DNA of 64,000 bases from Pisolithus tinctorius (Eukaryota; Basidiomycota; Agaricomycetes; Boletales; Pisolithaceae). The notes beneath the pieces are model-generated. The model made no database searches. It saw nothing but the letters and a program-made list of their open reading frames with translations, and was not told where the DNA came from. Position numbers and translations under genes: made by a program. The stretch is taken from positions 372,001-436,000 of the forward strand of contig JANFAH010000048.1 in the NCBI GenBank assembly GCA_024663395.1, in the 5' to 3' direction. Below are positions 31,960 to 43,705 of this stretch, in pieces (within the stretch, counting starts at the first letter, position 1; each line of letters begins with the position of its first letter).

Positions 31960-33481
31960 CCACACCACTTGTGCTTCCAACCAATGCTTCTTGGTCCTTC
32001 CAAGTTCCAATGAGTTTTCTCACCCATTTTGCACTGCATCCTGCCTCTGAGTCATTGCCCCCAGGACCTGCTGTATCAATGGACCTAGGGAGTTCACAGA
32101 ACGAGCTGGATGGTGAGGATTTCTTGGGCCAACATGCACCTAGCAAGTCACTAAGTCCCCCATCAACCCCAACCAGCTGCTGAGCATGATCAGAGTCTCT
32201 TGATGCAGAACTTGCATGTAGGGAGAATGAAGTTAAATGCCACAAGAAATATGGAGTTATTCTCTGCAAAGAGCATGGGTTAGCTGAGGGGTCATTGGAT
32301 GACTTTGCAGAGGTACAGACTCACAGTGTCATCAGTGAACACTCAAAGAATGCCTCCATTGCCAGCTGGATGAAGTAAGAATGCTCATGTGCCTCCATGC
32401 AAGTCTATTGGCTAGGAACAAGGTAGAAAGAAAGTCAGCTGCTACTGCATTCATCAAGTCCAAAGAATTCAAGGTAAATAGAATCTGTGGACATGGACAA
32501 CTACTCACCATTCCACACAGGAAATTCTGAAAGACTGGCTTCATGCATGCTTGCTGTCCCCAAACTTGACTGCTTATGTTCTTGAGCTGGCAAACAATGT
32601 CTTTGTGAGTGCATGACAATAAGTCATCCACATACCAACTAACTTTCTCCATAGAGCTACACAAAGAAGATCCTTGAGATGTTCAAAATTCCAGTGGAGG
32701 CCATCAAGGACCCCAAGATGTCTGACTCCATTAGCACTCTTATGAAGGACATCCTTACCTCACAGCAATCCAACATGAAACAGAAGGTGAGAGGCATCAG
32801 CAATTCAAAAGGATGTCAGTAGCATTAACTATGCACCTAGATTGCTGCCAGTATCCAGAACATGGTACACATATCCATCCTTTCAAGGTCACTGGCACCA
32901 GGGGGTTCATATGAAGTCATGATGGCACATTGGGGTCACTTTGCCTTTCTGGTAAGTGATCCCCCTAAGCAGCCCAACCCTACAGCAATTAATACACCAA
33001 TAATGCAGCACACAAGCATGGTGATCTTCAACACTGTTGTTGAGGAATGCAAGGAAGCTCAGGCAGCTCACAAAAAGGCAGGATTGGATGGCAGGCAGCA
33101 ATTGACCCTGGATGCAGGCAATGATGAGGATGAAACTGAGGCAGCTGCTGGGGAGAGTCTGCCAAACCCCACAAGGATCTGGGCATCAAGTGAATACTGG
33201 GAGTTCTTGGATCTTCTTCTCTGTGATGTCAGGAAGGCTGCTTGTAAAGTGGAGGAAACACCCCATGGCTGCAAGAAGCATGTTCAGGCATAGGATTTTT
33301 CTGGCTCCACCACATTTTTGAAGCTGATTTATGACAAATCCTACCTACAGGTTTTTCACTGATTGCTTACAGAAGGATCTGTGGAAGTTCCCTTCCAAAG
33401 CAGTGCAAGTGAACAATCCCCCATATGAGAAAGTGTCTGTTCAGTGGCAAAAGGCTATACACACCAAGCTCATCTGGTAAT
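31960..33481 (+). pseudogene. Decayed multi-exon gene of unknown, repeat-associated family
   Basis: Coding blocks joined by plausible introns (for example 32474-32520, GTAAAT...CACAG; about 32604-32655, GTGAGT...CATAG; about 32788-32840, GTGAGA...CCTAG) give an order of segments. They run MDLGSSQNELDGEDFLG, HKKYGVILCKEHGL, LLARNKVERKSAATAFIK, KILEMFKIPVEAIKDP and SRSLAPGGSYEVMMAHWGHF. The last is FTDCLQKDLWKFPS, ending at a TAA near 33481. Two TGA codons stand in frame near 32182-32190, and a one-base shift seems needed near 32378, so this copy is probably dead. The family looks like a common agaricomycete hypothetical protein; no domain recognised. Confidence 0.45.
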
Positions 33482-34380
33482 GGTATTCATTAAAATGCTT
33501 GCTATAATGTTCTGTGCTACACAATCATGTACCTACATTATGGTCAATAGCAATTAGTTTTTGAAGATTTTTCACTGCAAAAATTAGACCCCAGTAGGAG
33601 AGCATCACTGACAGGACAGTATCAGCACCATTGTTGCCATTCACCAAAACTACAGCTGGTCATCAAGCCACCATGCAGGACAGGACAGTGAAAGGTTAGT
33701 TGTGGCATTCAAACTAGGTTTGTGCACTGGTTGATGTTGGCTGGTAGAGTCTACCATAGATATGATGCTTCAGCAAAGCACACATAGAGAGGTAGTCAAA
33801 CATCATCAATGCATAAAATCTGACCTCAGATAGGCCTTTGGCCAATTGCTGTCCAAGCCGCCAGCTTGCAACATATGTAGAGTGCTCAAGCCATGAGCAT
33901 ATGGTAAGTGCCATCTTTGTTGACAACAAATCATGTGAAGTGAGACGGCAGGGACCCCTGGTGTTAAGGCTATCATTGATGCTGCTGACTACACTAATGT
34001 GTCATTTGACAAAAATTCCCTCAAGAACCACTCCCAGACCCTTGCTAGACCTCGACCCCCACTAGGGTCAATTTGACCCCCCACACAACTGACTGTGTAA
34101 GGAGTGGAAAACCCCAATATACCGCAAAGGAGACCTATGCACGTGACCGGAGCCCGCAGACCGGTATGATCGGCGGTCACAATTAAGAGTTTACAGACTT
34201 GGGCCTAACGGTGTCCAGGGGTATTACGTACACACTTCCGTCTTGCAGGCCTCCATGTCCGTCTGGTGTGGGTTTGCGGTGACTCCTGCTACAAGCCGCA
34301 CACCTTTTGTCCACCGTTTCGCTTCAAACAATCGTGTAGGTTGAGCAGCGATTTCGATTGCGTTCAGGCTAAGGAGTCAA
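33482..34380. other. No gene supported
   Basis: Between two decayed genes. A minus-strand stretch near 33720-33930 (GLSEVRFYALMMFDYLSM) may be a fragment of a repeat-borne coding region, but it is too short to name. Confidence 0.4.
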
Positions 34381-34650
34381 AACGGTGTTATGGATCCAAC
34401 TGAACCAAGGGAATCCAGTGTAAGGGTTCAGGAGGGTACAATGAAGGCGTTGACCACAAATACTTAATTCTAGTTCATCAATAACCTGTTACCACCAAGA
34501 CCATCCAGTGACATCCGGATCGGACGTGGTCTCGAGTCGGAAACGAGCAAAGTTGGACAAATTGAATGGGTCAAGGACGATGAAGTCCGTACCAAACATG
34601 TCGATACTCCTGGCTTCGACGACGGCCGCAGGACCGCAACGTTCCCAAAG
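34381..34650 (+). pseudogene. P-loop GTPase remnant (N-terminal G domain)
   Basis: Two exons flank a 54-nt intron (34420-34473, GTAAGG...TCTAG). This intron sits at the same position as in the intact GTPase at 39317-40330, between the P-loop and the Phe-Ile that follows. Downstream the sequence reads GRGLESETSKVGQIEW and then HVDTPGFDD, a G3 motif. The P-loop itself is ruined: the segment reads MDPTEPRESS where GPxGxGKST is expected. The rest of the GTPase is absent. It lies directly upstream of X1, mirroring the intact GTPase-X2 pair. Confidence 0.6.
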
Positions 34651-34819
34651 AAAGAATATAATATAGGTTCGCTCTTTTGTGCTTCCCGGCATGTCTGCCT
34701 TAGCTATAAAGCAAAAACGTCCAAAAGCCCTGACTTTCTCAACCGCTCCTCAGGCGGGAACGGGTGGGTGGTTTCTCTCCAAAGAATATTCATCTCGGGA
34801 ATGACTGGATGGTACCAGG

Positions 34820-35763
34820 GATCACCTCTTGAATGCGACGGTGGATCCTGGCTTCTGCAATCAGGATCACTTCGAACCCGTTTCCATCCACCAGTCTGAA
34901 TGGGGAAGATTCCAGTCGTCTTCAATGAACACCCTCCCTTTCTCTGAATCACAATGTATCACGAACTGTATCCAGCTCCTTCACCTCGCAAACTGCGTAC
35001 CAGACGTTTCTTCCATGATACCTACCGGCGATGACATTATGTTTCAGACAATCGCTTGGATTCGCAATTTCGCCTGTCACGTAAAAAAGAGTCTTGGGAA
35101 TGCACAACATGGATATGTCACTTTGAAAAACATACTGCGATTTGGAAATCCACATGAGCTACAAATTTTCACCAACGACTTTGTAAATGCCGTGACAGCT
35201 ACTCAAGACGATTGGAGGAGTTCTCAGTCATCCATGGAAAAGGTGAATCCCCTTGAAACGTGTGTATATTCGTATGCTGCCCGTTATCTCCGGATGTACC
35301 ACGAATACCGGTCCTCTCTACGTGCAAGGCCCAGGAGACTATCGAGGTGGTTGAATGGTAGGAAAGTAAGAGAGCGCCTCAGTGAGAGATGTTTATATCA
35401 AGCTAGGTTATCCAACTGATCGGATATAAATAGATGTTTTGTTGATGATTGTTGGGACGATGAAGCTCTTGCTCGGAGATATCACCTCTGCAATAGGCTG
35501 GTGGACGAGCCTCCGCAATACGTTGAAAATATGGGAGGATGCTGCCTGTCTTCTGACGTCAGGGCATAGCTTCAATGGCGGTCTCGAGAATGAGTTGATA
35601 CATCTCATCAACGTATTAGACTCATATTGTGTTGCGGTGAGTTCGGGAGTGTGCTGACAAGTTATATAATCTAACTCGGTCGAACTTACAGTATCAAGGT
35701 CTTTCGGGGCGGCTAGGCAGGTTGGTTGATAGCATGTCACAAGACCGACTGGGGGATCTGTGA
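34820..35763 (+). CDS. Unknown protein family X, copy X1
   Basis: The main exon holds CITNCIQLLHLANCV, IAWIRNFACHVKKSLG, ELQIFTNDFVNAVTATQDDW and SSMEK. After an intron (about 35384-35434, GTGAGA...AATAG) come MKLLLGDITSAIGWWTSL and LKIWEDAACLLTSGH. After another (GTGAGT...TACAG, to about 35691) comes a short last exon ending at 35763. The protein is predicted helical with paired Cys/Trp. The start is unclear because no ATG opens the first exon in frame, so an upstream exon is likely. One expected acceptor after SSMEK is missing, so this copy may be partly decayed. Its paralogue X2 lies 3 kb away in reverse orientation. Function unknown. Confidence 0.5.
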
Positions 35764-38312
35764 TTCGAAATTCAAAGAGTTGGTGATCTCTGCTCGTTGA
35801 TCTGTTGTTTATCGCCCATAGGCGACTTCATATTTATGCGGTCGGACCATGATTGCGTGACAACCGCCTTTCTTAATGATCGAGGAGAGGAAACATAAGA
35901 TAGGAAAAATGTGAAAGACGGGCACAACAACACGAAACGCGCCACAACCCTATCAGGGTCATTGACCCACTGAATGAGCCTCAAGTCCTTGCCATTGACT
36001 GGTCTCTCGCACTCACCGTAATGCCCCCTTGCGTATCCTTTGTTGGCCTGTGCAACAGTAGCATCATCTCGACGTTTTCGATGCGGATGATGGAAGTGGC
36101 TGAACTGGGGCGAGAAGCGAGTGGTCAGTGGGCGACGTGCGGCGGTTTTCCTTGTTGACCGTAGGGTCGCAAGAGTGGTCAACGTTGGTCCCTTGTTTCC
36201 AGCTCGAGTTCTCTCGCTAGGACTGTGAAAAGCCTAACATTTGTTTGTATTTTTGTTCAACGTCCTCAAGAGTACTTCCTGAACTTTACGGCAGATTTCT
36301 GATCTAGTGAGTCCTATAAAACTGATTTGACTGACTTGACCTTTAGCCTGAGTGCTTTCGAGCGAGGTATTTGACCTATCCGATTCTGGGATGATGAATA
36401 TGTAGTATCCCCATATCCTGCCACAGTCAGACATGACATCAATTCGTCAGAGTTGCAACTCGCTGCCAAAGCTCTTCATAGCTCAGGCACATCGTCGCTG
36501 CCATTGCTATTCTGCTCGCCACCGACCACCTGGCAGGGCCTTGTCGTGTCTGGCTGGTTCCTGCGATGGTCATCACTCTCCAGGCGGGTTATTCTACATG
36601 TGCTGCTACTTGCGGCCATTTCGCGGTATCGACTCTGTGGCAATTTCGTATGGCTTGTGATTCTTGCCTCTCGCAACTTCTCTGGCCTCTGCAGCTCACC
36701 AATAGGGTCTTCATGACCGTTGTGTATTGTCTGGACGCCGTACGGGGCATGTTTCTGTGGTGTTTCGCCCTTGATGTGAGCGTTCTTTGTCCCACGATCT
36801 CTCCGTGTGTGCGAACTAATCTCATGCTTCCCTCACCACAAATATGTATGGACCGCTCGATGGGTGGACTAAAGCATTTGATATGGATGCTGGGTGGATT
36901 TGCTATGTTCACAAATGTCACGTCATGCCTCTTGATGCGCTCATCATACTCCGTAGCTCTTTGTGTTACGTTTTCGACGGCATGGGCTTCGGTTCAACTG
37001 GCGTGGATATGTGAGTCAACGTGTGCCCAGTGTCTTGCACTCTTGTTCAAGTATGTACGCCGGCCGCATTTGTATGGTTGTTTGATCTCCTTGTATCCAC
37101 GACATGGTGACTTACAGCTACTGTGACAATTTTTTCGTTCGCGTAATGGGATAGCATGTTTGGTGTATTCATCGGCAAGGTGCGTTCCCTCTCTGCAACC
37201 ATCCACAAGCAGCAGCGCATCCTCGGCACCAGTTTGGGCTTCTCGTACCCTATCGTGACTTGTGTGTGGTTGCCTGACTCCATTGGACACTGCTTTGCAG
37301 CTGCAGTGTCAGTGCATTCACTGGTACGTTTCTCGGCACCACGAGCTCTTGCAGCACGCTTGTGGCATCTCTCCCGTACCTGGTGAACAAAATCTCGCTG
37401 CACTTTAAATCTTGGCGTGAAGTATGACCATTGTCGTGGAAGGCGTGTATCTAACTAATCACAATACATGCTCTATTTCTGGTTCTCGGTATACTGCAAT
37501 ATGCTCGGTTTGGATAACTGGACATTCCCATCATCACTGTCCTTAACTGAAGCTATGGCACAGTGCTTCTAGTTTTTTTTTGGGTGGCATTGTAACAGGT
37601 TTTATAATACAACGAGCTGCAGGGCAGGTAGGCCACCGAGCGCGCGTCTCGTGTTACCAACCCCCGTCATTTCCACTTCTCTTCTCCTAGTTTCCCTCTC
37701 CCCGATCATTAACCAAAGGCACAATCACTAGAAGACAGGGCCGTCGGGGACGGCAGGCACCTTGTTTATGGATGCTGACATAGATCCCCATAATTTACAT
37801 GGATCGCGAGATTTCAATGTCTAAAGATCATATACCGCTCATATTGCTCCGCTGTCAACTTCCCTGTCTCCGCAGCATCTCCCCATCCTCATTCGCAAGT
37901 ACATAGCGCAGCAGTGCATTGGCATTGAGCTTGGACGGGCTAAGCCTACAATCCTACATAATTACATGCCTACAATTCATTGCCACCATGATTCGAATCG
38001 GACTTTGTTTTCAGGAGGATCATGGTTGCCGAAAAATGTGCGACGAATTTCGGGGTGCAGTAACCTTGTAAACAAGGTGACTCGTATATGGGTGACCGAA
38101 CTGCAATAAATATAGAGGCATCTATGGCAATGGGATATGCCGGATATGCATGCATGGCGATAATCAACATATTGATAAGAAACGACGCCTTAATTTTCCA
38201 ATCACAGGTTCCCCACTCGAATCTCGTTCTCGCACCGCGCTATCGACTGACGTGCGTAGTACTTCTGGGAACTGTTTATGCTACATAGTGTAGAGTTAGG
38301 TTATACAGGGTA
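35764..38312. other. Spacer of 2.5 kb, possible unrecognised minus-strand gene
   Basis: Minus-strand frames near 37403-36590 and 36434-36234 look more coding-like than the plus strand (for example IGELQRPEKLREARITSH, IGLTRSEICRKVQEVLL). They could be exons of one gene, but no domain or consistent splicing was found. Nothing is seen in 37500-38300. Confidence 0.25.
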
Positions 38313-39160
38313 TTAACCATCCTTTGTAGAACTCACCGCATTATGATAAGATTCTAATTCAGTGATGACGCTTGTCAACTTATGTTTGACGTTCTTGAAG
38401 TCTTGCTCTGACGTCAGGATACAGGCAGAAACGTCCCATGTTGACAATACACGGCGAATGCTTGTCCACCATTGGACTGTGGAGGACATGTCTTCGAGCA
38501 GCTCCTTCATGACCTCAACAATCTTTGACACTACGTCTGTTTATATCGAATTAGTTATGCGACTGAACGATACGACTGAACCCGACAGAAAAACATCCCC
38601 TACCGAAGCGTTGTGTTACTTTATCACGCCTGAAGAACCCTCCCCTTGGTTTTCCGAGTAGAATGAGCTTGTATTCACACCGCATCTGCAAGCAACGATC
38701 AAAATATGGATGGGCACGTATTGAAGCCAAACTAACCTCTGTCATGGTTGTGTACGAATTGCTCCAATGGCCCAGAGTATCCCTTATGGCATTTGAAAAA
38801 CCATTCACCAAGTTCTGCAGTTCAGGTAGGGTTTCACACTGCAATAAGGCAACAGATCCGCTCCGCGCATCTTTGAGACTCTTTTCTACGACATTGGCGA
38901 AGTCGCGAGCCCAGGCGATTGCCCGGCCCATCAAAAGATTGTGGTTTGAGTTTGCACCAGAGATTTTCTGGATACGGTGTATGAATTGAAGGAGGTGGAT
39001 ACAGCACGTGATACTGTCACCACGAAAGGAGGGCGAAAAGCTCGTCGGGGATGGCTGGGGATTCTGCCGACTTCGTTGATCCACGAAAGAAGGCCCCGGA
39101 ACGTCTGGATAGTGAGCTGAATCAGGGGGAACCACCGGCGCATACGGGACGCGGACTCTG
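38313..39160 (-). CDS. Unknown protein family X, copy X2
   Basis: The first clear exon reads ITCCIHLLQFIHRIQK, AIAWARDFANVVEKSLKD, LPELQNLVNGFSNAIRDTL and SNSYTTMTE. Introns with good signals follow (GTTAGT...TTGCAG and GTAGGG...AAACAG). The next exons read EYKLILLGKPRGG and VVSKIVEVMKELLEDMSS, then WWTSIRRVLSTWDVSACIL. It aligns throughout with X1, including both Cys positions and the Trp-Trp-Thr-Ser motif. No ATG opens the first exon; a stop lies immediately upstream, so the true N-terminus is unresolved. The intact GTPase at 39317-40330 precedes it on the same strand, and the pair may act together or be one longer transcript. Function unknown. Confidence 0.55.
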
Positions 39161-39316
39161 AGACTGGCCAGTTATTCCCGCTAGTGATAATCTTTACAGA
39201 AAAACACGCACGTGTCGCCTGTTGAGGGGTGATCGACACTCCCGCCAACCAAGGCTGAAGTTGGCATTCTGTTTGATCATTTTGTCAGCTACCACGGAAA
39301 AAGGAACCTTTGTTCA

Positions 39317-40330
39317 TTACTGTGCATGGGGGTCAGACCGCCATTCCAAACCACCAAGCTGCTGTTGCAGTATGAATATTTTTTTTCTCACTTCCCACCT
39401 CTGCACGCTCACTTCCCTCCTGACCACAGGAGCTGTTAGTAATCTCAGTTGAATTTCCAAGGCCTCTAATTCTCGTTGGTGCGTCTGTAAGGCAGCGCGG
39501 AGTTCGCCCTGGCGTTCTTTGGCCGCTTCTGTCTCCCCTAGAACCTTCCGCTCGTGCACAAACCCGCGAACCGTCGTCGTATTCCCCTTTCCTAGAAGGT
39601 AATCGACGATCGCAAGTGCAGACTTTTGTGCGCTATCATGGCGGTACATGACAGCTCCCTCGTCCACTAGGAGCTTGAAGAGGTTCTCGTTCGATAGTAA
39701 CTCTTGCTCTCTGCGCTGCCCTTCTTCTGGTGTAACCTTGTCCCACATGGTTGTCGCGATAACAACATTCCTCAGAGAGTCCTGACCGCAAAGCATAGAG
39801 AACGTCTTGATATTCTGCTTCAATGCTTCCCCCACTCTAGTATCACTGATCCGATGCATGTATATGAGACCAGCGAGCTTTAACCTCTGCCCTCTATACC
39901 TAAAGGGTGCGTATCAGAAACTGCAACAAAAGCAAAACCACGCATACCGTACTCTCTCTGGAGAAATGCTGCGACCATGGCGAGGATATCGACGTCAGTC
40001 AGTTTTTGTAGGGTGGGGTCAAATCCTGGAGTATCTACAAGTTTGATCCGGGCGCCATTGTTGTTAACCCACTCGACGTGTTGAACCTCAGTCGTTCCTG
40101 GCTGGAGGCCATGTGTGACCTGGATGAAACTGGATGACTCTGGGACTAAAGCCGTGATGAACTAGAATTCCAAGTAGTTGTGGTCAACATACTCGATCGT
40201 ACTCCCTGGCCTGAATACTCACGGTTGATTTCCCTGATCCAGCGGGACCCACAATGCTGTTTTGGCCTTTAACCTCAATACAACATTGCGGAGGGAATTG
40301 TACGGCTTACACAATTGTTTGATATGCCAT
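39317..40330 (-). CDS. P-loop GTPase (AIG1/septin-like G domain)
   Basis: Four exons: 40330-40313, 40273-40223, 40161-39953 and 39899-39317, with introns of 39-61 nt, give about 286 residues starting MAYQTIVKGQNSI. G1 is GPAGSGKST. G3 is DTPGFD. A conserved LAGLIYMHRISD follows. The usual TKxD position reads VIATTMWDKV, a non-canonical G4 typical of this fungal family. The C-terminus is a coiled coil (Gln/Glu/Arg-rich). Such proteins bind and hydrolyse GTP; the cellular role in fungi is unknown. The first tiny exon and the 39-nt first intron are the least certain parts. It is followed on the same strand by X2 and preceded by a degenerate paralogue. Confidence 0.8.
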
Positions 40331-40890
40331 GGTATATCGAAGATATGCGGGTTATGGCAGGGGGGGAGTCGCCGCCGTGAAAGAATAAGACGTCCTCAGA
40401 CCCTGCTCAAAACAAGGAGTGCCTTTTCGATGGCATCCGCGGGCCCCTCTTTTCTCCAACCACATACTTACATAATGCGGTCTTGACAGCATGCGCAATA
40501 CACGTACTTCAAATTTTACGTACTAATTCATATGTTCACTCCCTCGGCATACTCCGGAGGCCTTGATCGACAAACTAAAACTATCATATGGACTTAGGTG
40601 CTTTACAAAGAGAAGTAAGAATTCAGACTTATTTATTTTCCATCCTCAGAGGACATCCACTTTGGTTTGATATTGTTGTCCAATAACTGAGGTATGTGTG
40701 CTCGTTACTTGCAGATATGAATAGGTACATACCTCCTTGTACTTCCTTGCATTTCTGTCGTAGTATACTTATGTAACACCCTTATGTACGTACACTGTTG
40801 CACAGGACCAATACATAATACGTGGCAGATTCTCCGTCTTCGGCTGGCTAATTCACCGAGTAAATCCAATCTGACCGTGTATTGCAGTAA

Positions 40891-41686
40891 TTATCGGCGA
40901 GCCATGTTTGGGCCAATAAGTAGGGCAATCACGTCCATAGCCAAGTCAGGGTTCCTGAAGGGAAACACTCTGGCGCCCCTACGGATCAGAACCCTCCACA
41001 ACCCGTTCTCATAGTCGGCAAGCTTGGCCCACCAAACGCCAGTTATCCTGCTCCACCCTGTAGCGACCAAGACAATAGACGAGTAGAAGTTAATATCTTC
41101 ACAAAGTCCGCTTAAGGATTGAATATCGGACAGCACAGGTTGTGTAGCGTCCATGTTTTGAAAGTAGAGTATACCAGCCAGGAAAAGAAAACAAGTGTGA
41201 CAATTTGAAACCGACCTGCATAGTTATCACCCTCACCTCGATCTCATACACCAGTCCCGTACGGGGCGGAAAACGTGATATATAGTTATCTCGCTGCCAT
41301 CCACGAAGGAACCGATCTCGGGTGTGTAGAGGAGGGTGGCTTTGACACCCCGTATATTCATCCTTGTTGCTGTGAGCCGAGGTGTTGGGTGATTCAAGAC
41401 GGATGCCCTCGCCAGAGCATTATTCGTGATCTGCTGTACAAAATGTCAAATAGTTGGGAGTGGTTGACTTCATAGGATCTCATCAAATCTCACAGAAGCC
41501 ATCTCTGACCCCACGAGCCCGATCCTTGCAAGTAAAAAAGTGTGAATGACTCCCTGTTCTACGAGCGCATGCAACTCACGCAATGATCTTCTCATCTTCG
41601 AGATCAACTATAGGACTCAGAACAGTTAGAAGAGGCGCAACAGACGATGGAAGGTATTGCCATCCACACGGCGCAAACCACAGCAT
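40891..41686 (-). CDS. GTPase paralogue without nucleotide-binding motifs
   Basis: Four exons (41686-41580, 41524-41494, 41430-41237, 41215-40891) keep the plan of the small GTPases at 60006 and 62073: start, P-loop exon, G3 exon, C-terminal exon. All junctions keep the frame, giving about 218 residues from ATG 41686. But the P-loop exon reads GLVGSEMAS with no GKT/S, and the G3 site reads LYTPEIG instead of LDTPGIG. The C-terminal exon (LAGILYFQNMDATQ, FYSSIVLVATGWSR, RRGARVFPF) is well preserved. It either encodes a pseudo-GTPase or is early in decay. No stop or frameshift is present. Confidence 0.65.
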
Positions 41687-41689
41687 AAC

Positions 41690-42270
41690 CAGGAAAAGGT
41701 CAGTAAAAAGATGCGACACTTATAAATGACCGAATTCACCATCACTGGAATATCTGCTTCAGTTGAGGATTCGCAAGAACAAGGTCTGGCTTTACAGATT
41801 TAACGCACGTTGGTTTTCCAAGTGGCCTGATGAGTAGCCCTAGAACAAAGGCGTGGATAACACGCGACGTGGACGAGGCTTCGGGCTTCTGTACACATTG
41901 CGTACCTTCCACATACAATTTCCCATAGGGGACCCATGTCGACCCACTCCACCTTCGTTGTCACATTTACCGTGGGGCGCTGCCCGTTTCTGCCTATTGA
42001 CGGACGGTAGGGCCATTAATTATGCTAGTGGACAGCAGCAGCCATTCTATGATTGTTAGCGAAATACGGACGAATCAATCACCTAAGTAACACTGTTACC
42101 TGTGTCGAGCAACGATCGAACGACATGCAGTAACTTACTGAAGAGGCCATAATGGCAACTTTGTACCAAGAGGACTTCCTCAGAGGTGACTACTCAGAGG
42201 ACGGAACACATGCCTCGAGGGGCTGTGCACGTGCGAAGTGCGGGAAGCATTTGTTATTAGAACCACACCG
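41690..42270. other. Intergenic, no gene seen
   Basis: Lies between the start of a minus-strand GTPase-like gene and the 3' end of another minus-strand gene. It would hold the promoter of the former. No motif is convincing. Confidence 0.4.
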
Positions 42271-42274
42271 GTGA

Positions 42275-43569
42275 TTATTTGGGCCGACGGACATGAAACT
42301 TCGATACGATCAACAGAATATGGGGCGGATTTAAGGCGTCGAGCAGTGAAAAGATTCTCTGAATCTCTGCATCTCCAACGCTCGACACATCGACTTTGTG
42401 CCATGGCATCCACACATCCACATCCCCGCCCTCAGCGAATAATTCAGCACCACTACTGATAACCGAACCGCCGCTGCCATTGGTAGACGCGAAGCTGAAG
42501 AGCACGACGTACGTGCCAGTCGTGAGATCACCCGCAAACTTGTGTCGGCCCGTGAGGCGACAAAGTGCCAGGCCAGAACGCAAGACAGGTGCAGAACGCG
42601 GCTTCTCAGGTGTCTTTATGACCTGAAAGATCTTCAAGATACGGAGTCGCATGTCAGACGCGACGGTTGAGTTCGACTCCAGCTTTTTCTCTATCTGACG
42701 TTTCCACAAAGCAAAGTCGGTCTGCTTAGACGAAAGATGGCGTTGAGCACGCTCCGCAAGCCCTCCGCTACCGTACATGACGCAATGAGATATTGTCGTC
42801 TGCGACCAATAAATTTGACTTACCGAATAAATTTCGGATCCTTGCCATGTGACCGCTTTCTCGGACTCACCATGATACCCCTTTGTAATTCTCGGTCGGT
42901 AGATGAAGTAAACGTATGTCCGTGCTGCTGCAGAAATAACGCGAGCAATTCCGCTCCCGTACCATCCTTGGTGGGATCAATAGCCTGTGCAACGCTAGTG
43001 GTCAATATCGTCCTCATGTTCTTTGACGGCGATGGGGGTTGTTGGGCTGGGACGGGATGAGGAAGTGCGAGAGGCCTGAGAGGCGCGGTCGGTTTAGAAT
43101 GGGTTGGGAGGGGAGGGGGCTTTGGGATTGACCTAAGCTTTTCAGGTGTCGACGTCGATGGCGGCTTGAACGTCGCACGTAGCGTCGTCAGGCTTGTAGA
43201 CGCTGTGGCCTTGTCTTCAGCATGAGTTAGCTCGGTGAATGCTGGAACTCTCAGTGGCTTAAAGGCAGCGTCGCTTGGAGTTCGTGGGCGATGTCCTGTG
43301 GAGAGAGGTTTTGGTTTCTTGGTGAAAACGCTCGGCTTGCTTGGCCTAGCCTCATCAGATGGCTCTAATGCGAAGGGATTCTGGGGTCGGTGAGCAGAAC
43401 TGGGTTTCGAACGATGTTCGTTGCTCTCATTTTGCGGTGGCCCAACTGAAGGAGCAGATTTGAATGACGAGCCAGGCTTTGTGATGCTCTCTGGTGGCTT
43501 GTACGAAGATTTAGGTTTCTCAAACCCATCTGGCCCTCGTAGACGTGTTTTCTTGGTAGGAGGCTCCAT
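42275..43569 (-). CDS. Conserved basidiomycete nuclear protein, unrecognised
   Basis: Exon 1 runs from ATG 43569 to 42824 and exon 2 starts at 42767, joined by a 56-nt intron (GTAAGT...GGTAG). The protein opens MEPPTKKTRLRGPDGF, a likely nuclear signal. It then has 170 residues of Pro/Ser/Lys-rich disordered sequence. The ordered part includes NMRTILTTSVAQAIDP, AELLALFLQQHGHTF, KDPKFIRGGLAERAQ, GLALCRLTGRHKF, TGTYVVLFSFAS and GGDVDVWMPWHKVDV. The last segments look like beta strands of a compact C-terminal domain. One more intron near the end is likely, so the C-terminus is uncertain. It lies head-to-tail with ATP14 (137 bp). I do not recognise the family. Confidence 0.6.
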
Positions 43570-43705
43570 ATGGACACAGTTTGAAGTTGTTCACTCAATT
43601 GTAGATTTACTCGTATATTAGTTCAGCGAGGGACTCCAGCCCGACTGTGGTAGTGGATTCACGCGGAGGCACACAGATACAGTCTATCCTCGATCACATC
43701 TACGC

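Noticed and set aside
36566..37126. A 186-codon plus-strand frame rich in Cys and hydrophobic residues
   Set aside because: The opposite strand looks more coding-like and this frame has the composition of an antisense shadow.
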